From: Pseudomonas nitroreducens NBRC 12694 | GTDB taxonomy: Bacteria > Pseudomonadota > Gammaproteobacteria > Pseudomonadales > Pseudomonadaceae | Direction: 5' to 3' | DNA: 64,000 nt | Assembly (NCBI RefSeq): GCF_002091755.1 | Contig: NZ_BDAI01000010.1 | Location: 62,001 to 126,000 of the forward strand | Part shown: one piece after another, positions 1 through 8,144 of the stretch | Layout: every line of letters begins with the position of its first letter | How positions within the stretch are numbered: the stretch's first letter is position 1 | Position numbers and translations under genes: made by a program | The notes under the pieces: generated by a model | Seen by the model: only the letters and a program-made list of their open reading frames with translations | What the model was told of the DNA's origin: nothing | Databases searched by the model: none

Positions 1-414
1 CATGCCACCGCCGCTCTCCAGGCGCAGTACCACTTCGTCACGCGGGGTAGCCAGGGTCAGCAGCGCAGTCACTTCATGGCGCAGTTGCTCGGTGGCCGAG
101 GCCTTGATGTCGCCATCGAAGTCGAGCACGTAGACGCGGTTCTTCTCGCCGCCCTTCTTCTTTTTCGCTTCCTTCAGCGTTTTCGCCTCGGACTTGCGCA
201 GGGCCTTGAGCTTGGCCTTCTCCAGCACGCTGTGCTGCAGGCGCTCGCGCAGTTCCTTGTAGAAGTCGTTGAGCTTGTGCACCTCCAGGTGCCCGCTGCC
301 GCCACGACGGCCGCGGCCGCGCAGAGCGGCGATCACCACCAGGACGATGACGATGGCCACCACCACGGTGAAGGTCTTGGCCAGGAAACCCGCGTAATCC
401 GCTAGAAACTCCAC
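1..414 (-). CDS. sohB: SohB-type inner-membrane serine peptidase (S49), N-terminal part only
   Basis: This is the first 138 residues of a protein cut by the left window edge. It begins at a GTG (414-412) reading VEFLADYAGF; an ATG six bases upstream runs straight into a stop. Residues 9-31 form one membrane helix, followed by a basic linker with GRGRRG. A charged stretch rich in K/E (about residues 50-90) leads into YVLDFDGDIKASATEQLR, the start of the S49 fold. This matches the S49 N-terminal domain of SohB proteases, which face the periplasm from the inner membrane. The catalytic serine and lysine lie outside the window, so activity cannot be judged. It is divergent from the phosphatase gene to its right. 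Confidence 0.85.
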   Translation of the reverse strand, partial: MEFLADYAGFLAKTFTVVVAIVIVLVVIAALRGRGRRGGSGHLEVHKLNDFYKELRERLQHSVLEKAKLKALRKSEAKTLKEAKKKKGGEKNRVYVLDFDGDIKASATEQLRHEVTALLTLATPRDEVVLRLESGGGM

Positions 415-625
415 TCACATCCCCTTTTACAATTCTGTACGCGCACGCGTGACAAGCGCTGTGAATCCCGCAAGCATACCCACGCCGCCGGCCCGCCACC
501 AGCGCTGGCAAAGCGCTGTATCAGTCCAGCGAATAGCATTCAAACAAGCGTATGTTTTTTCGTTGACAGCCCCAGGTGATCCTCATAACCTCGCCGGAAC
601 TTTCAGCCCTGCCGGGACCGCGCGC

Positions 626-1336
626 GTGGGAAGCATCTACCTGATTCGACATGGCCAGGCTTCATTCGGTGCCGACGACTACGATGTGCTCTCGGACACC
701 GGCGTGCGCCAGGCGCAAATCCTCGGCGAGCACCTGGCCAGCCTCGGCCTGCGTTTCGACCGCTGCGTCGCCGGCGACCTGCGCCGTCAGCGCCACACCG
801 CCGAAGCGGTGATGGGCCGGCTGAACGAGGCCGGGATCGATACGCCCACCCTGGAAATCGATTCCGCCTTCAACGAATTCGAAGCCGACGCAGTGATCCG
901 CGCCCACCTGCCGGACCTGCTGGAGATCGAACCGCAGGCGCTGCACATCCTGCGCAACGCCGCCGACCACCGCGCCGAGTTCCAGCGCCTGTTCTCCACC
1001 GTGATCGCCCGCTGGGTTTCCGGCGATCACGACAAGGACGGCCTGGTCAGCTGGGCCGAGTTCCTCGACACCGTGCACGGCGGCCTCAAGCGCCTGCTGG
1101 AGTCGGCCAGCGGCAAGGACAACATCGGCGTGTTCACCTCCGGCGGCACCATCACCGCGGTGCTCCAGCAGGTGACCGGCATTCCGGCGCTGAACGCCTT
1201 CGAGCTCAACTGGCAGATCGTCAACACTTCGCTCAACCGCCTGAAGTTCCGCGGCAGCGAAGTGGCCCTGGCTTCCTTCAACAGTCACGTGCATCTGGAA
1301 CTGTTGAGGGCGCCGGAACTCATCACCTATCGTTGA
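626..1336 (+). CDS. Histidine phosphatase superfamily (phosphoglycerate mutase-like) protein
   Basis: A 236-residue protein if translation starts at the GTG at 626, which puts the catalytic motif LIRHGQ at residues 5-10, the usual N-terminal position. The frame is open from 449, but the extra 59 residues look like noncoding DNA. A second active-site region, CVAGDLRRQRHTAEAV, supplies the arginine and follows family spacing; GVFTSGGTI (about residues 170-178) replaces the more usual second-histidine context. The family removes phosphate from small molecules or proteins through a phosphohistidine. The substrate is unknown. It sits 59 bases before the SCP2 gene, and the two are probably cotranscribed up to the terminator at 1736-1767. 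No strong ribosome-binding site is visible before the GTG. Confidence 0.75.
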   Translation: MGSIYLIRHGQASFGADDYDVLSDTGVRQAQILGEHLASLGLRFDRCVAGDLRRQRHTAEAVMGRLNEAGIDTPTLEIDSAFNEFEADAVIRAHLPDLLEIEPQALHILRNAADHRAEFQRLFSTVIARWVSGDHDKDGLVSWAEFLDTVHGGLKRLLESASGKDNIGVFTSGGTITAVLQQVTGIPALNAFELNWQIVNTSLNRLKFRGSEVALASFNSHVHLELLRAPELITYR

Positions 1337-1395
1337 GTACCGGCCCAATGCGGCGCCGAGCGCCGCGCGAGAAAACCTAGAAAAGGAATAGAACC

Positions 1396-1707
1396 ATGAG
1401 TGTTGCTGACATCGTTTCCACCATGAAGAGCAAGTTCAACGCCAGCGCGGCCGCCGGCCTGGATCTGGTGTTCCAGTTCAACATCGAAGACGGCGACAAC
1501 CACTACCTGGTCGTCAAGGACGGTACCTGCGAAGTGGTACAGGGCGACGCCGAGTCCCCCAACGTCACCCTGATCATGGACAGCGAGACCCTCAAGGGCA
1601 TCACCAGCGGCGAAACCGACGGCATGCAGGCCTTCATGGCCGGCAAGCTGCGCGCCGAAGGCGACATGATGCTGGCGATGAAGCTGGGCGAACTGTTCCC
1701 GGTCTGA
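1396..1707 (+). CDS. SCP2 sterol-binding-domain protein
   Basis: A 103-residue single-domain protein, preceded by AAAAGGAATAG as ribosome-binding site. The whole length fits the SCP2 fold: an N-terminal helix (VADIVSTMKSKFN), a beta sheet carrying VFQFNIEDGDNHYLVVKDGTCEV, then a C-terminal half with TLIMDSETLKGITSGETDGMQAFM and the hallmark GKLRAEGDM near residue 85. In bacteria such stand-alone domains bind hydrophobic ligands such as fatty acyl chains, and occur near fatty-acid or ubiquinone genes. Here the next genes are an acyl-CoA dehydrogenase-10-like kinase and an SDR, so a lipid-related role is plausible but inferred. There is no signal peptide, so it is cytoplasmic. Confidence 0.85.
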   Translation: MSVADIVSTMKSKFNASAAAGLDLVFQFNIEDGDNHYLVVKDGTCEVVQGDAESPNVTLIMDSETLKGITSGETDGMQAFMAGKLRAEGDMMLAMKLGELFPV

Positions 1708-1735
1708 TCCGAGGCAAACCTACCCGCGCAGCACG

Positions 1736-1767
1736 AAAAACCGGAGTCCCTGGCTCCGGTTTTTTTA
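1736..1767 (+). terminator. Intrinsic terminator after the SCP2 gene
   Basis: A CCGGAG/CTCCGG stem is flanked by a run of A on the left and seven T on the right, so it would work best rightward, 28 bases after the SCP2 stop codon. Confidence 0.85.
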
Positions 1768-1846
1768 TGCCCGCGCCCCGCTCCGGCCCGCGAATCAGGC
1801 AGCTTGATCGGGGTGCAACACGGACGCCAATAACGTCCCGCCGTGC

Positions 1847-1875
1847 TTGTGAGCGGCAGACGTCGACATTAGATT
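1847..1875 (+). promoter_or_regulatory. Candidate sigma-70 promoter for the phosphotransferase-SDR pair
   Basis: TTGTGA (1847-1852) and TAGATT (1870-1875) are 17 bases apart. They lie in the 319-base gap between the SCP2 gene and the phosphotransferase start at 2027. Apart from this and the terminator I see nothing else in that gap. The match is moderate and unproven. Confidence 0.4.
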
Positions 1876-2026
1876 AGCCAATGATCACCCGGCGCCATCA
1901 TTGCTTTGCCTGATTCTGCCGCAACCCATCAGGCAAGAGCACGACGCCACCTTGCGCGCCACCCTTGCCCGCCGCTCTCGCTGCGGTGCGATGACCCGTA
2001 CAAGCCCAGTACAAGAAGGGACCAGC

Positions 2027-3094
2027 ATGTCGTTGACCGACCAGACCATCCGCTCCCGCGAAGGTGAAGAACTCGACGCCGCCGTGATCGACGGCTACCT
2101 CAAGGACCACATTCCCGGCCTGCAGGGCCAGCCGCGCATCAGCCAGTTCCCCGGCGGCGCGTCGAACCTGACCTACCTGATCCAGTACGACAACCAGGAG
2201 CTGGTCCTGCGCCGCCCGCCGTTCGGCAAGAAGGCCAAGTCCGCCCACGACATGGGCCGCGAATACCGCATCCTGAACCAGCTCAGGGACGGCTTCCCCT
2301 ACTGCCCCAAGGCGTACGCCTACTGCACCGACGAATCGGTGATCGGCGCCGAGTTCTACGTCATGGAACGGGTCAACGGCATCATCCTGCGCAGCGACCT
2401 GCCCAAGGAACTCAACCTCGACGCGGCGCAGACCACCGCGCTGTGCAAGAGCTTCATCGATAAGTTCGTCGACCTGCACAACGTCGACTACAACGCCTGC
2501 GGCCTGGGTGACCTGGGCAAGCCCGAGGGCTACGTGCAGCGCCAGATCGGCGGCTGGATCGATCGCTACGAGAAGTCCCTGACCCCCGATGCGCCGGCCT
2601 GGGAACAGGTGAAGGTATGGCTGCGCGAGAAGATGCCGGCCGACCACCACAAGCCGGGCATCGTCCACAACGACTACCGCTTCGACAACGTCATCCTCGA
2701 CCCGAACAACCCGATGCAGATCATCGGCGTGCTCGACTGGGAGATGACCACCCTCGGCGACCCGCTGATGGACCTGGGCAACACCCTCGCCTACTGGATC
2801 GAAGCGGGCGACCCGCAGCCGATGCAGATGCTGCGCCGCCAGCCCAGCCACGAGCCGGGCATGCTCACGCGCCAGCAATTCGCCGACTACTACGCCGAGC
2901 GCGCCGGCATCCAGATCGACAACCTCGATTACTACTACACCTACGGCCTGTTCCGCCTGGCCGGCATCATGCAGCAGATCTACTACCGCTTCTTCCACGG
3001 CCAGACCCAGGACAAGCGCTTCGCCACCTTCATCCACGCCAACAAGCTGCTGGAACAGGTGAGCCTGCAGGTCATCGGCAAGTCTCGCCTGTAA
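2027..3094 (+). CDS. Phosphotransferase family protein (APH fold, ACAD10/11 kinase-like)
   Basis: 355 residues from an ATG with AAGAAGGG just upstream; the frame is open from 1901 but has no better start. Kinase-like features are in order: LVLRRPPFGKK (about residues 60-70) supplies the nucleotide-lysine region, IVHNDYRFDNVI (about 210-220) is the Brenner catalytic loop with Asp and Asn, and GVLDWEMTTLGDPLMDLG (about 234-251) is the metal-binding Asp motif. This is the subfamily found fused to or beside acyl-CoA dehydrogenases, thought to phosphorylate hydroxyacyl-CoA intermediates. The next gene, 28 bases on, is an SDR. The pair is probably one operon for hydroxy-acid catabolism, which is inference. 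Confidence 0.82.
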   Translation: MSLTDQTIRSREGEELDAAVIDGYLKDHIPGLQGQPRISQFPGGASNLTYLIQYDNQELVLRRPPFGKKAKSAHDMGREYRILNQLRDGFPYCPKAYAYCTDESVIGAEFYVMERVNGIILRSDLPKELNLDAAQTTALCKSFIDKFVDLHNVDYNACGLGDLGKPEGYVQRQIGGWIDRYEKSLTPDAPAWEQVKVWLREKMPADHHKPGIVHNDYRFDNVILDPNNPMQIIGVLDWEMTTLGDPLMDLGNTLAYWIEAGDPQPMQMLRRQPSHEPGMLTRQQFADYYAERAGIQIDNLDYYYTYGLFRLAGIMQQIYYRFFHGQTQDKRFATFIHANKLLEQVSLQVIGKSRL

Positions 3095-3122
3095 CGGCGC
3101 TAAAGAATAAGGAGAACTCCCC

Positions 3123-3890
3123 ATGTCCAAGACCCAACTGTTCGACCTCGATGGCAAGATCGCCTTCGTCTCCGGCGCCAGCCGCGGCATCGGCGAGGCC
3201 ATCGCCAAGCTGCTGGCCCAACAGGGCGCCCACGTGATCGTCTCCAGCCGCAAGATTGACGGCTGCCAGGCCGTGGCTGACGAGATCGTCGCCGCCGGCG
3301 GCAAGGCCACCGCGATTGCCTGCCACATCGGTGAAATGGAGCAGATCCAGGCCGTCTTCGCGCAGATCCGCGAGCAGTTCGGCCGCCTGGATATCCTGGT
3401 CAACAACGCCGCTACCAACCCGCAGTTCTGCAACGTGCTGGACACCGACCTGTCGGCCTTCCAGAAGACCGTCGACGTGAACATCCGCGGCTACTACTTC
3501 ATGTCCATCGAAGGCGGCAAGCTGATGAAGGCCAACGGTGGCGGCAGCATCATCAACGTTGCCTCGGTCAACGGCGTTACCCCGGGCGAGTTCCAGGGCA
3601 TCTATTCGGTGACCAAGGCCGCCGTGATCAGCATGACCAAGGTCTTCGCCAAGGAATGCGCGCAGTTCAATATCCGCTGCAACGCCCTGCTGCCGGGCCT
3701 GACCGACACCAAGTTCGCTTCGGCCCTGGTGAGCAACGATGCCATCCGCAACGTTGCCCTGCAGCGCATCCCGCTCAAGCGCGTAGCCGACCCGAGCGAA
3801 ATGGCCGGCGCCGTGCTGTACCTCGCCAGCGATGCCTCCAGCTACACCACCGGCGTGACGCTGAACGTGGACGGCGGCTTCCTCGCCTGA
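3123..3890 (+). CDS. Short-chain dehydrogenase/reductase
   Basis: 255 residues preceded by AAGGAGA. It is a classical SDR: the cofactor motif GASRGIG lies near residue 18, NNAATNP near 90, the catalytic serine in INVASVNG about 142, and the YSVTK tyrosine-lysine pair about 157-161. The end reads YTTGVTLNVDGGFLA, as in FabG-like enzymes. SSRK after the second strand suggests NADP preference. The family oxidises or reduces hydroxyl/keto groups; the actual substrate is unknown. It follows the APH-like kinase by 28 bases and ends in front of a terminator, so the two form a bicistronic unit. In PAO1, as I recall it, a second SDR lies beside this one; it is absent here. Confidence 0.85.
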   Translation: MSKTQLFDLDGKIAFVSGASRGIGEAIAKLLAQQGAHVIVSSRKIDGCQAVADEIVAAGGKATAIACHIGEMEQIQAVFAQIREQFGRLDILVNNAATNPQFCNVLDTDLSAFQKTVDVNIRGYYFMSIEGGKLMKANGGGSIINVASVNGVTPGEFQGIYSVTKAAVISMTKVFAKECAQFNIRCNALLPGLTDTKFASALVSNDAIRNVALQRIPLKRVADPSEMAGAVLYLASDASSYTTGVTLNVDGGFLA

Positions 3891-3907
3891 GCGCTATCGC
3901 GGAAACA

Positions 3908-3936
3908 AGAAAGGGAGCCATCCGGCTCCCTTTTCT
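3908..3936 (+). terminator. Intrinsic terminator after the SDR gene
   Basis: AAGGGAGCC pairs with GGCTCCCTT around an ATCC loop, followed by TTTTC. It lies 18 bases after the SDR stop. Confidence 0.8.
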
Positions 3937-3945
3937 GCTTTTTGC

Positions 3946-3967
3946 AGGAGCGAGCAGGCTCGCTCCT
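3946..3967. repeat. REP-type palindrome
   Basis: AGGAGCGAGC and GCTCGCTCCT form a 10-bp perfect hairpin with a 2-base loop. The same GGAGCGAGC core recurs at 44.56-44.65 kb and 55.08-55.21 kb. It sits between two convergent genes, the usual REP location in Pseudomonas. Confidence 0.7.
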
Positions 3968-3979
3968 ATAGAAAAGCGG

Positions 3980-4624
3980 CTACTGCCACTCCTTGAGCGC
4001 TTGGTTCGCCGCCGCATTCATCGGCTCGGCGGTCAACCCACCCGCGCCATAGCGCACCGCGAATACCGCCTGGTCGGCCATTGGCAGATAATTCACCCGC
4101 CCGGCTTTCGGCACGAAGGTCAGCAGATCGTGCTGGCCATCGCGCAGCCAGCGCCAGAGGTCGATCCCCGGCGCATCGGAAACCAGCGACACCTTGCGCC
4201 CGAGGGACTGCTGCTCAACCGCCAGGAAGCGGCCGGACAGATCCTGCAGGCGATAACCGGGCGCCATGCCGATCAGCCGTGCCAGGCCTTTCCACTCCAG
4301 TACCCGCGCATCCAGTTGCCAGAGGTCGCCGGCCAGCTCCACGCGACGCTCCTCGTCGCCCTGCAGCAGCGTCACGTCATAGCGTTGCTCGCCGACCTTG
4401 TGGAAGCTCAGGGTCGCCAGCGGCCGCTCTGCCGGCAGCGCGTCATAGCTGCGCAGGTCCCAGGCCACCAGCGCCACCAACGCGGCCAAGGCCACGAACA
4501 GCATTCCCGCCGTACCGCGCAACCAGCCGAGGAACCAGTGACGGTCGAACAGGATTCGGGCGGCTACCGCCAGGGCCAACAGCGCCAGGATGGCAACGAC
4601 CCAGGCCAGACCGTCGTACTGCAT
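3980..4624 (-). CDS. Conserved hypothetical two-helix membrane protein
   Basis: 214 residues. I do not recognise a named family with confidence; relatives in Pseudomonas are often labelled as multidrug-transporter-like without proof. Two membrane helices lie at about residues 6-25 and 34-60. They are followed by a soluble part of about 150 residues, probably periplasmic, with mixed beta content (LATLSFHKVGEQRYDVTLLQGDEERRVELAGDL). The C-terminal part carries SDAPGIDLWRWLRDGQHDLLTFVP. The fold looks like a small membrane-anchored domain rather than a transporter. It is convergent with the SDR gene and divergent from the TSUP permease, so it forms a single-gene unit. Confidence 0.7.
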   Translation of the reverse strand: MQYDGLAWVVAILALLALAVAARILFDRHWFLGWLRGTAGMLFVALAALVALVAWDLRSYDALPAERPLATLSFHKVGEQRYDVTLLQGDEERRVELAGDLWQLDARVLEWKGLARLIGMAPGYRLQDLSGRFLAVEQQSLGRKVSLVSDAPGIDLWRWLRDGQHDLLTFVPKAGRVNYLPMADQAVFAVRYGAGGLTAEPMNAAANQALKEWQ

Positions 4625-4782
4625 CGAATGATTTCCTTCCTCGTAGAATTGCCGGCATTATGCGCACCGCGTACCTGCGCGGCCAGCCAGACCGTCGCAG
4701 CTTTCGGGTCCGTTAACGTTTCCTATGCCACCCGCTCTTTACAAAAGAGTGGCTGGACGGGCCCCTGATCAAGGCGAACCCA

Positions 4783-5565
4783 ATGCCCTTCGAACTCGTC
4801 GTAGACCCGACCACCCTCATCATCCTCGCCGGCGTCGCCTTCCTCGCCGGTTTCATCGACGCCATTGCCGGCGGCGGTGGCCTGCTGACCATCCCTGCCC
4901 TGCTCACCGCCGGCGTCCCGCCGCACCTGGCGCTGGGCACCAACAAGCTCAGCTCGACCTTTGGCGCCGCCGTGGCCAGCTATACCTTCTACCGCCGCAA
5001 ACTGTTCCAGCCGCGCCAGTGGCGCAAAGGGCTGATCGCCACCGCCATCGGTGCAGCGCTCGGCGCCTGGGCCGCGCACCTGATGCCGGCGGAATGGCTG
5101 AACCGCATGCTGCCGGTGGTGGTGTTCGGCTGTGGCCTGTACCTGCTGTTCGGCAAGACGCCCGAAGCGCCGCTGGACGCCAACCCGCAGATCGCCCAGG
5201 GCCGGCAGTGGCCGCAGGGCCTGGGCCTGGGCTTCTACGACGGCGTGGCCGGGCCCGGCACCGGCGCCTTCTGGACCGTCAGCACGCTGCTGATGTACCC
5301 GCTGGACCTGGTACGCGCCAGCGGCGTGGCGCGCAGCATGAACTTCGTCAGCAATATCGTTGCGCTGGCGGTGTTCATCGCCTCGGGCCAGGTGGTCTGG
5401 CTGCTGGGGCTGTGCATGGGCAGCTCGCTGATGGTCGGCGCCTACTTCGGCGCGCGCACGGCGATTGGCGGCGGCGCCAAGTTCATCCGCCCGGTGTTCA
5501 TCCTGGTGGTATTGGCGCTGACCGTGCGCCTGGCCTGGCAGCACTGGTTCACTGCCGCGGCCTGA
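4783..5565 (+). CDS. TSUP (TauE/SafE, YfcA-type) membrane permease
   Basis: 260 residues with about eight hydrophobic segments. The N-terminal repeat carries the family signature FLAGFIDAIAGGGGLLTIPALL (about residues 20-41) followed by LALGTNKLSSTFGA. The second half repeats it as GFYDGVAGPGTGAFWTV and ARSMNFVSNIVAL. Two inverted four-helix repeats are typical of TSUP transporters, which move sulfite, sulfoacetate, taurine or other small organosulfur anions; YfcA-type members have no firm substrate. It stands alone on the plus strand between two minus-strand genes. The ORF is complete, with an ordinary start and no sign of transfer. Confidence 0.85.
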   Translation: MPFELVVDPTTLIILAGVAFLAGFIDAIAGGGGLLTIPALLTAGVPPHLALGTNKLSSTFGAAVASYTFYRRKLFQPRQWRKGLIATAIGAALGAWAAHLMPAEWLNRMLPVVVFGCGLYLLFGKTPEAPLDANPQIAQGRQWPQGLGLGFYDGVAGPGTGAFWTVSTLLMYPLDLVRASGVARSMNFVSNIVALAVFIASGQVVWLLGLCMGSSLMVGAYFGARTAIGGGAKFIRPVFILVVLALTVRLAWQHWFTAAA

Positions 5566-5589
5566 AGTCGGCCGATACGGCGCCTGGAG

Positions 5590-6429
5590 TCAGGCGCCGC
5601 CGGGCAGGACGGGATCGGGACGACCGGCGCGGCGTGCCAGGTAGACCTCGATCAGGTAGCGGGCGATGGAGCGCTCGGCCGGCAGGCGCGGCAGCTCGTC
5701 GACGTGGAACCAGCGGGCATCCTCGATCTCGTCCGGCTGCATGACGATCTCGCCGCTGACGTACTCGGCGTGGTAGCCAAACATCAGCGAATGCGGGAAC
5801 GGCCAGGGTTGGCTGCCCATGTAGCGGATATTGCCGATCTCGACGCCCACCTCTTCGCGCACTTCGCGCGCGACGCAGTGCTCCACCGACTCGCCCGGCT
5901 CGACGAAACCCGCCAGGGTGCTGTACATCCCCGGCACAAAGCGCGGCGAACGGGCCAGCAACACCTCATCGCCACGGGTCACCAGCACGATCATGCTCGG
6001 CGACAGCAGCGGGTAACGCTGGATGCCGCAGCTTTCACACTGCATGGCGCGGTCGCGGGGCATGCACTGATTGGGCTGCCCGCAGCTGCCGCAGAAGCGG
6101 TTCTGCCGCCACCAGATGCCGATCTGGCTGGCGAAGCCGAGCATGGCGAAGATGTCTTCCTCGGCCTGCATCATGAATTGGCGCAGGCCGATCCAGCTGG
6201 CACCCTCCAGCGGGTCGGTACGATCGACTTCCAGCAGGTACACCGGCTCGCCATCGAACTGCCCGACGGCGTGCTCGGAAAGCACGGAAAGATCCTGGCG
6301 CTTGAGCCAGTCACGGGGGAACAGCACGCCGTTGCTGTCGGCAAGGAACTGCTGCTGGCAATGGGCGAGCGCCCAACCACCGTTCGGAGCCACCTCGAAC
6401 ATCGAGGATTCCCAACGCCCGGTACGCAT
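5590..6429 (-). CDS. nudC: NAD(+) diphosphatase / NADH pyrophosphatase (Nudix)
   Basis: 279 residues. A zinc ribbon CGSCGQ...CESCG lies at about residues 111-133. It is followed by a Nudix box, GFVEPGESVEHCVAREVREEVG (about 174-195), and the NADH-pyrophosphatase motif SQPWPFPHS directly after it, which separates NudC from other Nudix enzymes. The enzyme hydrolyses NADH to NMNH and AMP and removes NAD caps from RNA 5' ends. The chosen ATG (6429-6427) overlaps the fimL stop as TGATG, so translation is probably coupled to fimL. P. aeruginosa NudC is of the same length and layout. Confidence 0.92.
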   Translation of the reverse strand: MRTGRWESSMFEVAPNGGWALAHCQQQFLADSNGVLFPRDWLKRQDLSVLSEHAVGQFDGEPVYLLEVDRTDPLEGASWIGLRQFMMQAEEDIFAMLGFASQIGIWWRQNRFCGSCGQPNQCMPRDRAMQCESCGIQRYPLLSPSMIVLVTRGDEVLLARSPRFVPGMYSTLAGFVEPGESVEHCVAREVREEVGVEIGNIRYMGSQPWPFPHSLMFGYHAEYVSGEIVMQPDEIEDARWFHVDELPRLPAERSIARYLIEVYLARRAGRPDPVLPGGA

Positions 6430-8102
6430 CAGGCAGCCACCGTCAGGCCCAGGGCCTTGACGCTCTCGCTGGCGACGTCCAGGACGTCGGGTTGGCCTTC
6501 AGGCCGCATCATGGCTCCACCCTCCAGGTAATACTCCAGGCCGGTCAGAGCATCGGCCAGGGTTTCCAGCATCTGCTCGGACGGCATCTGGGTCGTCTCG
6601 ATCATCTGCCCCTGAATGTAATCGGCACAGGCACCCACGAGCAATGCCGCACGCTCCTGGCCGAGGAACCACAGGCCGCCGCGCACTGCCTGCAGGCTGA
6701 TCGGGACGTTGGCCAGGTGCAGCTTGTCGCCGTTGGATTCCAGGTACGCGGTGATCGCGCGCTTGGCCAGGGCCAGGCCGGCCTGGGCCTCGTCGATGAC
6801 CACGATGCGTGCTTCGGCGAGCTGATGAACGGCGAAGGAATCGTCCTCCCCCATCGGCGCCGGGCGCGCGCTCATGCGCTCGCCACGCTCCAGGTTGCCG
6901 ACCATGCTTTCGACGTACAACAGCGCGTCGGCCAGCGCGTTGAGCGCAGCCGGATCGTCCACCGCGCCCTTGGCGACCCAGCCGGCGACCACGCCATGCT
7001 GGTGCTGCAGCGAAGTGGCGGCAGAATTCAGGCCCACCATGCCCAGGGTCTTGGCCAGCTTGCCCAACTGGGTGTGCAGGATGCCCAGCGCATCGGCCTG
7101 GGAAACGCCGCGCTCGATCAGGTCGAGCTGGTCCTTCACCGCCGTGAGCTCCTCGCGGATCGCCACCGACAGCGAACGCATCACCGACTGGCCGGGGCCG
7201 GACAGGCGTTGCGACTCGTCTTCGAGCAGGTGATCGGTGAACGGCAGCGGTGCCAGGCCGAACACCTGGCGCAGCTCGGTGGCGCGCACGCCGCCGGTGT
7301 CCGCCAGTGTAGTGAGATAGAGCAGTTCCTTGAGCAACTGCCGCGGCGCTTCGTACTGCGGGTTGGCGATCAGTTGCTTGAGCTCGCGATCCAGGCGCGA
7401 GAACACCAGCTTGCGCGTCTTGCGCGGCAGCATCTGCGCGTCGACCAGCGCTTCCAGCGCGCCGGCGCCGACCCAGCACAGGCGGGTGCGCGCGGCACTG
7501 CCCAGCAGCACGTCGAGCTTGCCCAGCGCGCGGCCCATGAGCTTGAGGCTCGGATAGAGATTCTGTTCGCGGATCAGCCCTACCAGGCCGACCTGATACA
7601 TCTGCCGCAAGCGGCGGACTTCACGCGCTGGGTCGTCCACTTGCGGCGCGGTAACGGCACGCAGCGGGCGCGGCAGGTCCAGGCGCGCACTGAAGAAGAA
7701 GCTCTCCGGCAGCGCGGGCTGGCCAGCGGCCTGGCGCACGTCGTTGATCGCCGGCAGCAGCAGCTCGGGGATTTCCTGGCGGTGCGCCTCGAGGTTTTCC
7801 AGGTAGCGGCGCAGCACATAGAGCGCATTGCCGAGCGCAGCCAGTTGGCCGTCGCGGTCTTCGCTGACCCCGGTGGGAATGTCGGTGGCCAGGTCCAGCG
7901 CTTCCTGCGCCAGCAGCTCGGCACCCGCCAGCTCGATCAGGTTCAGCGTGCCGCGAATCTGTGTCAGGCAATCGACGGAATGTTGCAGCAGGCTGCCGTT
8001 CTGACGCTCGGCGATGAAGTGCTCGAGGTTCTGCTCGGCCTCCTCCATCGTGGCGAACAGCTCGTCGCGGACCAGACTGAGGGACGTGGCTCCAGTAACC
8101 AT
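6429..8102 (-). CDS. fimL: FimL, regulator of type IV pili and cAMP/Vfr signalling
   Basis: 557 residues beginning MVTGATSLSLVRDELF. The sequence resembles the N-terminal Hpt-like modules of the chemosensory kinase ChpA. In the first module (about residues 14-80) the position expected to hold the phosphorylatable histidine reads LTQIRGTLNLIELAG, so phosphotransfer is lost. In P. aeruginosa FimL acts upstream of the adenylate cyclase CyaB to raise cAMP and thereby Vfr, twitching and type III secretion, and is found at the cell pole. No membrane segment is present. It lies 42 bases after the crotonase gene and overlaps nudC by one base, so the three minus-strand genes may be cotranscribed. Confidence 0.9.
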   Translation of the reverse strand: MVTGATSLSLVRDELFATMEEAEQNLEHFIAERQNGSLLQHSVDCLTQIRGTLNLIELAGAELLAQEALDLATDIPTGVSEDRDGQLAALGNALYVLRRYLENLEAHRQEIPELLLPAINDVRQAAGQPALPESFFFSARLDLPRPLRAVTAPQVDDPAREVRRLRQMYQVGLVGLIREQNLYPSLKLMGRALGKLDVLLGSAARTRLCWVGAGALEALVDAQMLPRKTRKLVFSRLDRELKQLIANPQYEAPRQLLKELLYLTTLADTGGVRATELRQVFGLAPLPFTDHLLEDESQRLSGPGQSVMRSLSVAIREELTAVKDQLDLIERGVSQADALGILHTQLGKLAKTLGMVGLNSAATSLQHQHGVVAGWVAKGAVDDPAALNALADALLYVESMVGNLERGERMSARPAPMGEDDSFAVHQLAEARIVVIDEAQAGLALAKRAITAYLESNGDKLHLANVPISLQAVRGGLWFLGQERAALLVGACADYIQGQMIETTQMPSEQMLETLADALTGLEYYLEGGAMMRPEGQPDVLDVASESVKALGLTVAA

Positions 8103-8144
8103 CGGCCTAGTGCGCCTCCTGCGCGCAAGAAGAGTGGACGGACA

